64,000 bases of DNA from Azorhizobium sp965227945 (GTDB taxonomy: Bacteria > Pseudomonadota > Alphaproteobacteria > Rhizobiales > Xanthobacteraceae). Where the stretch lies: positions 744,001-808,000 of the forward strand of contig CBDDGQ010000006.1 in assembly GCA_965227945.1 (NCBI GenBank), in the 5' to 3' direction. The notes under the pieces were generated by a model. It was not told where the DNA came from, did not search any database, and saw only the letters and a program-made list of their open reading frames with translations. The first letter of the stretch is position 1, and each line of letters starts with the position of its first letter. Both the position numbers and the translations under genes were made by a program. Positions 1 to 10,708 of this stretch are shown here, piece by piece.

Positions 1-1
1 C

Positions 2-802
2 ACCGCCGCCACCGGCGCGGTGCCGCCCTTCCTGCTCACCGCCCTCACCTTCGCCATCGGCGGCGCGGTGGGGATCGCCGCCGCCCTGCGCGGCCCAGGC
101 CTGCGGGTGCTGCGCCAGCGGCCGGCCGCCTGGATCCACGGCGTGGGCGGGCTGTTCGGCTACCATTTCCTCTATTTCGCGGCGATGAAGCTGGCGCCAC
201 CGGCCGAAGCCGGGCTGCTGAACTATCTCTGGCCCCTGCTCATCGTGCTGCTGTCGGCCCGCCTGCCGGGGATGCGGCTGCGCGCCGGGCATGTCATCGG
301 GGCGCTGCTGGGCCTCGCCGGAACCTTGGTGCTGCTGCTGGGACGCGGCGGCTTTGCCGCCATCGAGCTGCGCTATGTGCCGGGCTATCTGGCGGCGCTC
401 GCCTGCGCCTTCATCTGGGCGCTCTATTCCGTCACCTCGCGCCGGTTCGGCAACGTGCCCACCGAGGCCGTGGGCGGTTTTTGCCTCGCCACCGCGCTGC
501 TGGCCTTCCTGTGCCATCTGGCCACCGAGCCCAGCATCTGGCCCGTCGGGCTCAACGAGTGGGGCGCCGTCGCGGCCCTCGGCATCGGCCCCGTGGGCAT
601 TGCCTTCTACGCCTGGGACGTGGGCATGAAGCGCGGCGACGTGCGCCTGCTGGGCGTCGCCTCCTACGCGGCGCCGGTGCTGTCCACCATTCTGTTGGTG
701 CTCGGCGGCTATGCCCCGGCCACCTGGTCGCTGGCGCTCGCCTGCGGCCTCATCGTCGGCGGGGCGGCGCTGGCCGCCCGGGCGGGGCAGGCCAAAAGCT
801 GA
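2..802 (+). CDS. EamA/DMT-family exporter, 5'-truncated by the window edge
   Basis: This is a multi-pass inner-membrane transporter of the drug/metabolite superfamily. The frame is open from base 2 with no stop, so the true start lies upstream; a GTG at position 20 is internal. About 266 codons are present against roughly 290 in the family, so only the first helix or so is missing. The visible part holds the rest of the first EamA repeat and a complete second one, including the NYLWP motif and the IWALYS and FYAWDVGMKRG segments. These resemble the aromatic amino acid exporter YddG, so export of amino acids or similar metabolites is plausible, but the substrate is inference. It is followed after about 100 bp by leuB on the same strand. 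Confidence 0.85.
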   Translation, partial: TAATGAVPPFLLTALTFAIGGAVGIAAALRGPGLRVLRQRPAAWIHGVGGLFGYHFLYFAAMKLAPPAEAGLLNYLWPLLIVLLSARLPGMRLRAGHVIGALLGLAGTLVLLLGRGGFAAIELRYVPGYLAALACAFIWALYSVTSRRFGNVPTEAVGGFCLATALLAFLCHLATEPSIWPVGLNEWGAVAALGIGPVGIAFYAWDVGMKRGDVRLLGVASYAAPVLSTILLVLGGYAPATWSLALACGLIVGGAALAARAGQAKS

Positions 803-905
803 GGCCGGCGGGCGCCGGGGCACCGCCGCACCGCTTGTCATTCCGGGCCTGAGCCTTTAGCACTCCGCGCCAAAGAACACTGCACCACCCAAGGATTCCT
901 TCCCC

Positions 906-2012
906 ATGGCAACCCATAAGCTCCTGCTCCTCGCCGGCGACGGCATCGGCCCCGAAGTGATGGCCGAAGTGAAGCGCGTCATCGGCTGGCTCGAAGCCCA
1001 GGGCATTGCCTCCTTCGCGGTGGAAGAGGATCTGGTGGGCGGCTGCGCCTATGATGCGCATGGGGTCGCCATCTCCGACGCCGCCATGGCTCGCGCCAAG
1101 GCGGCCGACGCGATCCTGCTGGGCGCCGTGGGCGGCCCCAAGTGGGCGGATGTGCCTTATGAGGCGCGCCCGGAAGCCGGCCTGCTGCGCCTGCGCAAGG
1201 ATCTGGCGCTGTTCGCCAATCTGCGCCCGGCCCTGTGCTTCCCGGCGCTGGCGGATGCCTCCTCGCTGAAGCGCGAAGTGGTCGAAGGCCTCGACATCCT
1301 CATCGTGCGCGAACTGACCGGCGGCGTCTATTTCGGCGAGCCCAAGACCATCACCGATCTGGGCAATGGCCAGAAGCGCGCCATCGACACCCAGGTCTAT
1401 GACACCTACGAGATCGACCGCATCGGCCGCGTCGCCTTCGAGCTGGCCCGCACCCGCCGCAACAAGGTGACCTCCGCCGAGAAGCACAATGTGATGCGCT
1501 CGGGCGTGCTGTGGAAGGAAGTCATCACCGACGTCCACGCCAAGGATTATGCGGACGTGGAGCTGGAGCACCAGCTGGCGGATTCGCTGGCCATGCAGCT
1601 GGTGCGTTGGCCCAAGCAGTTCGACGTGATCGTCACCGACAATCTGTTCGGCGACATCCTGTCCGACATCGCCTCCATGCTCACCGGCTCGCTGGGCATG
1701 CTGCCCTCCGCCTCGCTGGGTGCGGTGGACGCCACCACCGGGAAGCGCGCCGCCATGTATGAGCCGGTACACGGCTCGGCCCCGGACATCGCCGGCCGCG
1801 GCATCGCCAACCCCATCGCCATGATCGGCTCGCTGGGCATGGCCCTGCGCTATTCCTTCGGCCTGGGCGAAGTGGCCGATCGCATCGACACGGCGGTCGC
1901 CAATGTCCTGGCAGCCGGGCTGCGCACCGGCGACATCCGCGCCCCCGGCGGCCCGGTGATCGGCACCGCCGACATGGGCGCGGCCATCGTCGAGGAACTC
2001 GGCAAGCTCTGA
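906..2012 (+). CDS. leuB: 3-isopropylmalate dehydrogenase
   Basis: A cytoplasmic NAD-dependent enzyme that oxidises and decarboxylates 3-isopropylmalate in leucine synthesis. At 368 aa it has the family length. It starts with the typical beta strand followed by GDGIGPEV at residues 11-18, carries the substrate-binding RELTGGVYFG segment around residue 135, the metal-site aspartates in VTDNLFGDILSDIAS, and the NAD-site GSAPDIAGRGIANP segment. The start ATG lies just after a purine-poor spacer. An intrinsic terminator follows 50 bp after the stop, so it is probably the last or only gene of its transcript. leuC and leuD are not in the window. Confidence 0.97.
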   Translation: MATHKLLLLAGDGIGPEVMAEVKRVIGWLEAQGIASFAVEEDLVGGCAYDAHGVAISDAAMARAKAADAILLGAVGGPKWADVPYEARPEAGLLRLRKDLALFANLRPALCFPALADASSLKREVVEGLDILIVRELTGGVYFGEPKTITDLGNGQKRAIDTQVYDTYEIDRIGRVAFELARTRRNKVTSAEKHNVMRSGVLWKEVITDVHAKDYADVELEHQLADSLAMQLVRWPKQFDVIVTDNLFGDILSDIASMLTGSLGMLPSASLGAVDATTGKRAAMYEPVHGSAPDIAGRGIANPIAMIGSLGMALRYSFGLGEVADRIDTAVANVLAAGLRTGDIRAPGGPVIGTADMGAAIVEELGKL

Positions 2013-2063
2013 ACGCCGCGCACCGCACGCGCACACCCGGACCGCAGGTCGGGAACACAGTGG

Positions 2064-2089
2064 AAGGCCGCCGCGAGGCGGCCTTTTTT
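2064..2089 (+). terminator. Rho-independent terminator after leuB
   Basis: A perfect 9-bp stem (aaggccgcc at 2064-2072 with ggcggcctt at 2077-2085) with a GCGA tetraloop runs directly into six T residues. It lies 50 bp after the leuB stop and ends that transcript. Confidence 0.85.
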
Positions 2090-2154
2090 GCGCGCTGGCC
2101 TCACGGCTGCGTGATAGGAAAAGAACAGTCGAATCGGCCGCAAGGAGACGGATC

Positions 2155-2604
2155 GTGCGCGTGCTGTGGGGATTGCTGCTCGCCCTGTTCCTCGCCTTGC
2201 CCATGACGGCGCAGGCGCAGACCGCCGTGAAAATGTGCGCGCCGGTGCCGCTGCCGGGCGTCAACATCCCACCGCCCTGCCCCTGGAACTCCGGCCGCCC
2301 GGGGCAGAACTGCCATTGCGGCGCCTTCAATGGTCGGGTGACCATGATCATGGTGCCCGGGCGTCCGGCCCCGCCGCCGTATTATCCGCCGCCGCCGGCC
2401 CCCTATTACCCGCCGCCGCCGCCCCCGCCGCCGCGCGGGATGGTCAAGGTGTGCGTGCCGTTCCCGCCCGCCTGGGGCGCGAAGGGTCCCCCGCCCTGCC
2501 CGTGGTATCGCGGCGCCGGCGGCATGGACTGCCATTGCGGGCCGTATCCGGGCAAGGTGGGTTTCCTTCCGGCCTCCAAGATGCCGGGCTACGGCGGCTA
2601 TTGA
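2155..2604 (+). CDS. Secreted protein with two Cys/Pro modules, function unknown
   Basis: This 149-aa protein is not assigned to a named family. A GTG start is preceded by AAGGAGA. Residues 1-22 form a clear signal peptide ending AQA-Q. The mature part holds two copies of a roughly 37-residue module (residues 25-61 and 97-134), each beginning VKMC or VKVC and each with a C-x13/14-C-x10-C-x-C pattern. The cysteines are 28, 42, 53, 55 and 100, 115, 126, 128, with PPPCPW and CHCG at equivalent positions. A polyproline/tyrosine linker (about 70-93) joins the modules. The even cysteine count and export suggest two disulfide-bonded or metal-binding units in the periplasm or on the surface; that is inference. 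Confidence 0.7.
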   Translation: MRVLWGLLLALFLALPMTAQAQTAVKMCAPVPLPGVNIPPPCPWNSGRPGQNCHCGAFNGRVTMIMVPGRPAPPPYYPPPPAPYYPPPPPPPPRGMVKVCVPFPPAWGAKGPPPCPWYRGAGGMDCHCGPYPGKVGFLPASKMPGYGGY

Positions 2605-2692
2605 TCGCCCGCGTGAATCCGATCCGGGCGCCGCGCCCGGGTCGGACCCGCGGCGCGGCATGCCGCTCGTCTCGCTGGACCGCGGCCCCGTG

Positions 2693-3046
2693 CTAGATGC
2701 GTGGCACCACCACCAGACGCTCCACCAGCGCCCCGCCCACCAGATGGCTGGCGACGATCTCGTCAATGTCTTCGGGCGTGCGCGGCTGGTACCAGACGCC
2801 CTCGGGATAGACCACCAGGATCGGCCCCGCCTGGCAGAAGCTCAGGCAGCCGCTGGCGGTCATGGCGATCTCCCGCTGGCCGGTGGCTTCGATCTGCTTC
2901 CCCAGCCGCTCCCACAGGGGCGCCGCCCCGGACGCGCCGCAGCTGCCGCGCGGATGAGTGGGCGGGCGCTGCTGGAAGCAGGCGAACACGTGGCGCTTAT
3001 AGACCTGGGGAACGTCGCTGAGGTCGAGGGTGGCCGTGGCGGTCAT
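2693..3046 (-). CDS. Thioredoxin-fold [2Fe-2S] ferredoxin
   Basis: A small (117 aa) cytoplasmic electron carrier of the thioredoxin-like [2Fe-2S] ferredoxin type. Four cysteines are spaced as this family requires: C23-x12-C36, then C67-x3-C71 in SGCLSFC. The start is taken at MTATATLD; an in-frame ATG 45 bp upstream would add a weakly conserved leader. The C-terminal half has the typical YPEGVWY and 'D-I-D-E-I-V-x-x-H-L' segments. Its partner is unknown. It lies downstream of the sulfate-binding protein gene on the same strand, but a gap of 180 bp suggests its own promoter. Confidence 0.85.
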   Translation of the reverse strand: MTATATLDLSDVPQVYKRHVFACFQQRPPTHPRGSCGASGAAPLWERLGKQIEATGQREIAMTASGCLSFCQAGPILVVYPEGVWYQPRTPEDIDEIVASHLVGGALVERLVVVPRI

Positions 3047-3226
3047 GGATTCCGGGCTCTGCGCAGACAAGGACAGGCGGGACCCATTCACAGATCGTGC
3101 CGGTGGGCAGGACCGCGATAAGCCGTTGAAAAGATTGAGGCGGTGCAGGGACTGCGTGGCGAAGCCGACGCAGTCCCGCTGAAAGCCGACATTCGCCCTG
3201 TCGTCCTCCGAGACCGTGTGGCCCGA

Positions 3227-4258
3227 TCAGCGGGCGCCGAACACCTGATCGAGCTTGCCGCCGGAGACGAACTGGTCGGCATTGACCTTGTCCCAGCCAC
3301 CGAACACGTCTTCCACCTTGACCAGACGCACCGGCGGGAACTGGTCCTTGAACTGCTCCGCCACCTTGGGGTCCAACACGCGGTGATAGGCCTTGGCGGC
3401 CACCGTCTGGCCGGCGGGGGAATAGAGGAACTCGAGATAAGCGGTGGCCGCCGGGCGGGAGCCGCGCTTGTCCACCACCTTGTCCACCACCGCCACCGGG
3501 AATTCCGCCAGCAGGCTCATGGAGGGTACGATGGTCTCCAGCTTCTTGTCCTTATAGACGTCCGCAATGCCGCGGGTTTCCGCCTCGAAGGACACCAGCA
3601 CGTCGCCGGTGTCGCGTTCCACGAACGTGGTGGTGGCGCCGCGGCCGCCGGTGTCGAACACCGGCACATTGGCCAGCAGCTTCTTCACGAAGGCGTCCGC
3701 CTTTGCGGTGTCACCCTTGTTCTGCTCCAGGGCATAGGCATAAGCGGCGAGATAGGTATAGCGGGCGTTGCCGGAGGTCTTCGGATTGGGGAAGATCACC
3801 TTCACATCGTCGCGGACCAGATCGTTCCAGTCCTTGATGCCCTTCGGGTTGCCTGCGCGGACCAGGAAGGCCGGGAAGGAATAATAAGGCGAAGCATTGT
3901 TGGGGAATTTGGACGGCCAGTCCTTAGCCACAAAGCCCGCCTTCACCAGCGCCTGCACGTCCAGCACCTGATTGAAGGTCACCACGTCCGCTTCCAGCCC
4001 CTCGATGATGGAGCGGGCCTGGCGGGAGGAGCCGGCGTGGCTCTGGTTGACGGTGATCTCCTGCCCGGTCTTCTGCTTCCAGAACGGCACGAATTCCACA
4101 TTCTCTGCCGTGAACAGCTCGCGAGAGATGTCATAGGAGACATTGAGCAGCGTGTTCGGCCCCGGCTGCTGCGCCAGAGCTGCGCCCATGCCGGCCAGGC
4201 TCACGCCGGTGGCCATTGCACCAACAGCCAGCGGAAACAGGGAACGACGGGTCAGCAT
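3227..4258 (-). CDS. Periplasmic sulfate/thiosulfate-binding protein
   Basis: Solute-binding component of a sulfate ABC importer (Sbp/CysP family), 343 aa, family length. Residues 1-29 are a signal peptide with an RR pair (TRRSLFPL), so Tat export is possible. The mature protein carries the sulfate-binding landmarks NVSYDISRELF, NQSHAGSSRQARSI and the PKTSGNARYTYLAAYAYAL block. The permease and ATPase genes (cysT, cysW, cysA) are not adjacent: the flanks are a ferredoxin and acs, so this is an orphan binding protein that may feed a transporter encoded elsewhere. An unusual nested inverted repeat lies just upstream. Confidence 0.9.
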   Translation of the reverse strand: MLTRRSLFPLAVGAMATGVSLAGMGAALAQQPGPNTLLNVSYDISRELFTAENVEFVPFWKQKTGQEITVNQSHAGSSRQARSIIEGLEADVVTFNQVLDVQALVKAGFVAKDWPSKFPNNASPYYSFPAFLVRAGNPKGIKDWNDLVRDDVKVIFPNPKTSGNARYTYLAAYAYALEQNKGDTAKADAFVKKLLANVPVFDTGGRGATTTFVERDTGDVLVSFEAETRGIADVYKDKKLETIVPSMSLLAEFPVAVVDKVVDKRGSRPAATAYLEFLYSPAGQTVAAKAYHRVLDPKVAEQFKDQFPPVRLVKVEDVFGGWDKVNADQFVSGGKLDQVFGAR

Positions 4259-4271
4259 GAGAACGCTCCGG

Positions 4272-4321
4272 GCATTTATCGTTATAAATACGTGAAATCA
4301 TAATTCACGCTTGATAAATGC
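4272..4321 (-). promoter_or_regulatory. Nested inverted repeats upstream of the sulfate-binding protein gene
   Basis: In an AT-rich patch 14-63 bp before the start codon, a perfect 9-bp inverted repeat (gcatttatc at 4272-4280 and gataaatgc at 4313-4321) encloses a second one (cgtgaa at 4291-4296, ttcacg at 4304-4309). The position suits a promoter with one or two operator sites. A CysB-like regulator is a reasonable guess from the downstream gene, but no known consensus was matched. Confidence 0.45.
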
Positions 4322-4465
4322 GTAGCACATGGATTTCCCATTGGGAACTCGGTGGATCCCCGCCTCACGCACGCCTGATCGTCCGCCGGCGCTTCGCCCG
4401 CCTCGAAACGCAAATCGTCCCTCCACCGCTCGGGCGAAGGGGCGATCTGTGTGGACCTCAACCGA

Positions 4466-6424
<1,959 letters not shown>

Positions 6425-6687
6425 GGTTCTTGCCTCCCCTATGACGGGCTGGACCCGCTTGCTTGAGCTTGAGCAGCGGGCACGATGCGCGTGATCCACT
6501 GCCAGTGCTTTGTCAGGATTATGGTGAGGGCTCAAGGCGACCACAAGCGCAGGCGGCCCCAGACTTTGGGCGCATGACCTCGGGTCCCGAGGCGACACGG
6601 CGGCCGCTATGACGCAGCCCAGCCCCCGTGCCGCAGCGCGCCGGCTCGGCTATAGGAAGGGCGCCCCGTCCTGGAAAGACCTGCTCC

Positions 6688-7065
6688 ATGTCCCTGTGGC
6701 CCCGCCTGCTGATCTTCTGCGCCGGACTGTTCGGCGCGGCCGGTGTGGCATTGGCCGCCGTCGCCGCGCATCTGGCGGGCGGGACGTCCCTCTCGATCGC
6801 GGCGGATTTCCTGCTGTTCCATGCGGCCGCCCTGATTGCGCTGGCAACCTTGGCCGCCGGCCTGGAGCGCGGCCGGATTCCGCTTCTCGTGGGCGCCTCC
6901 GCCATAAGCTTGGGCACGCTACTATTTTCCGGCGACCTGGGGCTGCGGGCGTTGATGGAAATCAAACTTCTCGGCGGCAGCGCGCCTTTTGGCGGCACGC
7001 TGATGATTGCCGGCTGGCTGATGGTGGCCTTCGCCGCGCTGGGCGCCCGCCGGGCCTCCGTCTGA
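6688..7065 (+). CDS. DUF423 small membrane protein
   Basis: A 125-aa inner-membrane protein of the DUF423 (YgdD-like) family, of unknown function. It has four predicted helices: residues about 7-29, 40-60, 66-85 and 98-118. The FHAAALIALA and the final PFGGTLMIAGWL segments are typical of the family. The start at MSLWPRL is chosen because the family begins there; 20 codons of open frame upstream lack homology. It stands alone, facing acs head to head across 263 bp. Confidence 0.85.
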   Translation: MSLWPRLLIFCAGLFGAAGVALAAVAAHLAGGTSLSIAADFLLFHAAALIALATLAAGLERGRIPLLVGASAISLGTLLFSGDLGLRALMEIKLLGGSAPFGGTLMIAGWLMVAFAALGARRASV

Positions 7066-7117
7066 GGCAGGCGGCCCGTTGGCCGCCCGCTTCACATCTC
7101 CCTGTCAGATCAAAGAC

Positions 7118-7588
7118 CTACATCTTCACCTTGACGTTTTCGCCCAGGTCCGGCCGGCGGTCGCCAAGGATGGCGGCGGCCATCTTGAAGCCGGAGACCA
7201 GGGTGCTGTCGCCTTGCCAGGCCTCCGCCTGTTCCGGGCGCACGCGCAGCAGGATGGCGTTCGGGTCGTCCGGGCCGCCGGGGAAATAGGCTTCCATGGC
7301 CGGGTTCCAGATCTGCTTCAGCTTGGCGGTGTCGCGCACCACGTCTGCGGTGCCGGACACGGACAGGAAGAAGTGCTGGTTCGGCTCGGAAAACACCACG
7401 CAGACCTGAGGGTTAGCGCGGATCTCGTCATCCTTGGCCCCATGCACGTCGGTGACGAACCAGATGGCGTCGTCCTCTTGCCGGGCCACCGGCGCCATGG
7501 GGCGGGCGCGCAGGCGGCCGGCGTCGTGATCCACCAGCATGCAGGTGTGGCGATCCGCCATTTCGGCCCAGATGTCGTTGATATCCAT
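7118..7588 (-). CDS. Pyridoxamine 5'-phosphate oxidase-fold stress protein
   Basis: A 156-aa split-barrel protein of the general-stress-protein-26 branch of the PPOX family, expected to bind FMN or a related flavin in the cytoplasm. Typical features are the N-terminal CMLVDHDAGRLRARPM strand pair, the DDAIWFVTDVHGAK segment and the strand ending QHFFLSVSGTADV. The C-terminal WFPG-like AYFPGGPDDPNAILLRV segment is also characteristic. Members lack proven biosynthetic PPOX activity; a role in oxidative or general stress is by family only. The neighbouring methyltransferase gene upstream on the same strand lies 62 bp away, so co-transcription is possible. Confidence 0.85.
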   Translation of the reverse strand: MDINDIWAEMADRHTCMLVDHDAGRLRARPMAPVARQEDDAIWFVTDVHGAKDDEIRANPQVCVVFSEPNQHFFLSVSGTADVVRDTAKLKQIWNPAMEAYFPGGPDDPNAILLRVRPEQAEAWQGDSTLVSGFKMAAAILGDRRPDLGENVKVKM

Positions 7589-7650
7589 GAGGTTCCTCGG
7601 AAGTTCGGACGTCTACCCGCAGGCAACGACCCGCACCCCCACAGGTTCCG

Positions 7651-8322
7651 TCACGCTCCCGCGCGCGGGCGCCACACGCTGGTGCGCTTGAGCTCGCAAT
7701 CCTCCAGGTCCCGCGTCACCGGAACCGAATATTCGCCAAGCTTTTCAAGCCCTTGCTTGGGCAGATAGGCGCGCCCCGGATCGCCGATGAGCACCAAAGC
7801 CCCGCGCGCCGAGAGCGCCAGAAGCCAGGCGATCACCCGTTCCGCCAGGTCCCGCTCATAGCAGATGTCACCCGCCAGAACGGTGTCCCAGCCCTCGTCC
7901 TGGCCGATCAGATCGTGTGTTACGACACGAATGGCCGCGCCATTGACCCGCGCATTCACATGGATGGCCGCGTGTGCGAACACGTCTATGTCGGCGCATA
8001 GCACATCGGCCGCCCCCGCCCGCGCCGCCGCCAGCCCCACCAGCCCGGAACCGGCGGCAAAATCCAGCACACGGCGCCCTGCCACAACCTGCGGTTGGTC
8101 CAGCACATAACGGGCCAGCGCCTGCCCTCCGGCCCAGGCAAACGCCCAGAAGGGGGGCGGCAGACCCATCTCGCCCAGCTCCTCCTCGGTGCGATGCCAG
8201 ATGGGCACCGCCTCGTCGGCCAGATGCAGGGACAGCTCCGGCACCAGGGGCACCGGGCGCAGGCGGGTCTCCGCCAGGACGAAGGCAATGGGGTCGAGGA
8301 CGGGCGGGGTCACAAGGCTCAT
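7651..8322 (-). CDS. Class I SAM-dependent methyltransferase, ETF-beta lysine methyltransferase-like
   Basis: A 223-aa seven-beta-strand methyltransferase. Motif I (VLDFAAGSGLVGLAAA) spans residues 85-100, followed by the acidic ADID that binds the SAM ribose, and a GDICYE motif near residue 152 in the post-II position. The PPFWAFAWAGGQALARYVL leader and the D/N-rich post-motif are characteristic of the METTL20-like group, whose Agrobacterium member methylates lysines of the electron-transfer flavoprotein beta subunit. That substrate is an inference from family resemblance. Such proteins are often mislabelled as ribosomal L11 or nicotinamide methyltransferases. Confidence 0.75.
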   Translation of the reverse strand: MSLVTPPVLDPIAFVLAETRLRPVPLVPELSLHLADEAVPIWHRTEEELGEMGLPPPFWAFAWAGGQALARYVLDQPQVVAGRRVLDFAAGSGLVGLAAARAGAADVLCADIDVFAHAAIHVNARVNGAAIRVVTHDLIGQDEGWDTVLAGDICYERDLAERVIAWLLALSARGALVLIGDPGRAYLPKQGLEKLGEYSVPVTRDLEDCELKRTSVWRPRAGA

Positions 8323-8373
8323 GGGGCAGGACAGTGACGGGCGGGGGCGGCGCTGTACAGGGCCGCCAGCCCC

Positions 8374-9396
8374 TCAGCGCCAGCCGAGCGCCGGGGCGAC
8401 GTGGGTGAGCAGCGCCTCGATCACATGGGCATTATAGGCGACGCCCAACTGGTTCGGCACCGTGAGCAGCAGGGTATCGGCCTCGGCGATGGCTTCGTCG
8501 GCTTTCAGCTGTTCGATCAGCACGTCCGGCTCGGCGGCATAGGAGCGGCCGAAGATGGCGCGGGTGCGGGCGTCGATATAGCCGATCTGGTCTTCGCTCT
8601 CGTTGCCGCGGCCGAAATAGGCCCGGTCGCGGTCATCCACCAAAGGGAAGATGCTGCGGCTCACCGAGACGCGGGCCTCCCGCGCATGACCGGCGGCGGC
8701 CCAGGCGGCGCGATAGGCGCGGATCTGGGCGGCCTGCTGGATGTGGAACGGCTCGCCGGTCTCGTCATCCTTCAGGGTCGAGCTTTGCAGATGCATGCCG
8801 CGCTCCGCCGCCCACACCGCCGTGGCATTGGAGGAGGCGCCCCACCAGATGCGCTCGCGCAGACCTTCGGAATGCGGCTCCAGCCGCAGCAGGCCGGGGG
8901 GATTGGGGAACATGGGCCGGGGATTGGGCTGCGCAAACCCTTCGCCGCGCAAGGTCTCCAGCAGCACCTCGGTATGGCGGCGGGCCATGTCGGCGGCGGT
9001 CTCGCCGTCCGCCGGCTGGTAGCCGAAGTGGCGCCAGCCGTCGATCACCTGCTCCGGCGAGCCGCGGCTGAGGCCCAGCTGCAGCCGCCCGCCGGCGATG
9101 AGATCGGCCGCGCCCGCATCCTCGGCCATATAGAGCGGGTTCTCATAGCGCATGTCGATGACGGCGGTGCCGATCTCGATCTTTTTGGTGCGGGCGCCCA
9201 CCGCCGCCAGCAGCGGAAAGGGCGCTGCCAATTGCCGGGCGAAATGGTGCACCCGGAAATAGGCGCCATCGGCCCCCAATTCCTCGGCGGCCACCGCCAA
9301 TTCGATGGATTGCAGCAGCGCATCGCCCGCCGAGCGGGTCTGCGACTGCGTCGAGGGGGTCCAATGGCCGAAGGAGAGAAAGCCGATGTGTTTCAA
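8374..9396 (-). CDS. LLM-class flavin-dependent oxidoreductase
   Basis: A 340-aa TIM-barrel enzyme of the bacterial luciferase-like monooxygenase family, using FMN or F420. It begins with the typical strand MKHIGFLSFGHW, contains the ELGADGAYFRVHHF active-site segment, the cofactor-binding IEIGTAVIDMRYENP block and the RLQLGLSRGSPEQ phosphate-binding loop. The substrate cannot be told from sequence; alkanal, nitrilotriacetate and sulfonate oxygenases all share the fold. It is followed upstream by 209 bp without a gene and then by the AT-rich islet. Confidence 0.88.
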   Translation of the reverse strand: MKHIGFLSFGHWTPSTQSQTRSAGDALLQSIELAVAAEELGADGAYFRVHHFARQLAAPFPLLAAVGARTKKIEIGTAVIDMRYENPLYMAEDAGAADLIAGGRLQLGLSRGSPEQVIDGWRHFGYQPADGETAADMARRHTEVLLETLRGEGFAQPNPRPMFPNPPGLLRLEPHSEGLRERIWWGASSNATAVWAAERGMHLQSSTLKDDETGEPFHIQQAAQIRAYRAAWAAAGHAREARVSVSRSIFPLVDDRDRAYFGRGNESEDQIGYIDARTRAIFGRSYAAEPDVLIEQLKADEAIAEADTLLLTVPNQLGVAYNAHVIEALLTHVAPALGWR

Positions 9397-9605
9397 GGGG
9401 TCACTCGGAGGGTGATGACAGTTGGCCGGACGCTAGCGCGCGGACGGCGGGGGCGCCAGTCACGGGGGCGTGGGGGGAAAGGCATTGGCCATACACCGCA
9501 GCGACGACACACCAGCCATGCGCCAGAAACAAGGCAGGAATCAAGCATCTCCGAACGGACCACTGTTCTTTATCGCTGAATTGAAGCAGTGCGGGGTCAG
9601 AACGA

Positions 9606-10691
9606 CTAAAAGTCGTCGTCGCTCCACACCTCATCCAGTGCTGTGGCTGGCGGAAGGTGGCCATAGAAGGCTTGTCGGTGCAAATGTATGTTAATTCGCG
9701 CAGCATACATCTTTGGCATGCTGTCTATTGCGAAGGGCTGCCCCGCCGCGGTCTCTTCAATCAGTTGTTCACCCCAGACACCGAGCTCACCGGACCAGTA
9801 CTCACTGTCGACAATTCGGGCTGCAGCCGTCCGAAAGTCTACACTTTTATCCTGATCTCGGGCAAAAACCCAAGAATTATCCGTTGGATAATCAATTCGA
9901 TTCTTTGGCTGACTTGCCTGCTCGTAACTTCGAGGACGCGTTGTACCCCAGTCGCCATAAACGATTCTTGTACGATTCGTCTCGCGCTGGACTTGAGCGA
10001 TTAATTCACGGTTAGAAAACCCCTCCTCCTTAGTTCCAATATACGATGTGAAATTCTTAGGAAATGAAGTATAGGACACCGCAATAGGAATTGTAGGCGG
10101 AATAGACGAAAACAATGACTTCGTATATCCAATAGCTGTAGCCCCAACTAAAAGAGGCTCTTGAATCCAGCCAAATTCAAGCACAACCGCGTAATCTGAA
10201 GCCCCTTCCTCGGATAATTCGGCAATAAGCGCACTCATCCAGCGTGGAACGCCAGATCCAATTCCTTCTGCAAGATTAATTCTGATGCAAAATGTCCGAT
10301 TATGCTCGCGAGCCCATGTGATCTGACTACGGACCTTCTCAATGGGCTGTTCAGCCATCAACAAGCACGGATTTGCGTTCGGATAATCCACCAGAAGCGC
10401 CCACCACGCATCTATGTCAGCTGGCTTTTGCGCCAATTTAGCCCAAAGACTTTTGGCCTCGTTGGGCTTATCGTTGATTCGATAGTAATTATCTACATCC
10501 ACAAAATATGGACGCGAAGAGTAAGATTCTTCGAATTTATCAAGCGCACGCGACAGTGGGGCCGTGGCCAACCAAGGCGCCAAAAGCACTAATGGAGTCA
10601 GCCGATCTTTGGTGGTTCCGGGCAGCTCCTTAAGGCCGCTTAACTCAGCAGGACGGATGCCCAACGTGACCAAGTATTCGTGCACATCCAT
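9606..10691 (-). CDS. Beta-family (phage beta protein-like) protein
   Basis: A 361-aa protein I assign to the Pfam Beta_protein family, first described in phages and of unknown biochemistry. The assignment rests on the opening pattern (YLVTLGIRPAELSGLKEL followed by a 'TPLVLLAPW' strand), repeated TIM-barrel-like strand/helix units such as YFVDVDNYY and CIRINLAEG, and the R-I-V-Y-G-D-W-G and PRSYEQAS segments. No signal peptide or membrane segment is visible. A strong GGGAGGGG ribosome site precedes the ATG. It is the last gene of a three-gene operon, 17 bp after the ImmA-like gene. Its base composition and codon use are clearly more AT-rich than the flanking genes, a sign of horizontal acquisition. 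Confidence 0.75.
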   Translation of the reverse strand: MDVHEYLVTLGIRPAELSGLKELPGTTKDRLTPLVLLAPWLATAPLSRALDKFEESYSSRPYFVDVDNYYRINDKPNEAKSLWAKLAQKPADIDAWWALLVDYPNANPCLLMAEQPIEKVRSQITWAREHNRTFCIRINLAEGIGSGVPRWMSALIAELSEEGASDYAVVLEFGWIQEPLLVGATAIGYTKSLFSSIPPTIPIAVSYTSFPKNFTSYIGTKEEGFSNRELIAQVQRETNRTRIVYGDWGTTRPRSYEQASQPKNRIDYPTDNSWVFARDQDKSVDFRTAAARIVDSEYWSGELGVWGEQLIEETAAGQPFAIDSMPKMYAARINIHLHRQAFYGHLPPATALDEVWSDDDF

Positions 10692-10708
10692 CGCTGATTG
10701 CCCCTCCC

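Noticed and set aside
750..2351. Long open frame (533 codons) antisense to leuB
   Set aside because: It is the opposite-strand shadow of a well-supported GC-rich gene; its translation is rich in His, Gly, Gln and Arg without domain features.
9397..9605. Possible attachment site or tRNA end at the left islet border
   Set aside because: I compared this stretch with 11880-12050 and saw no matching direct repeat, tRNA fragment or integrase remnant.
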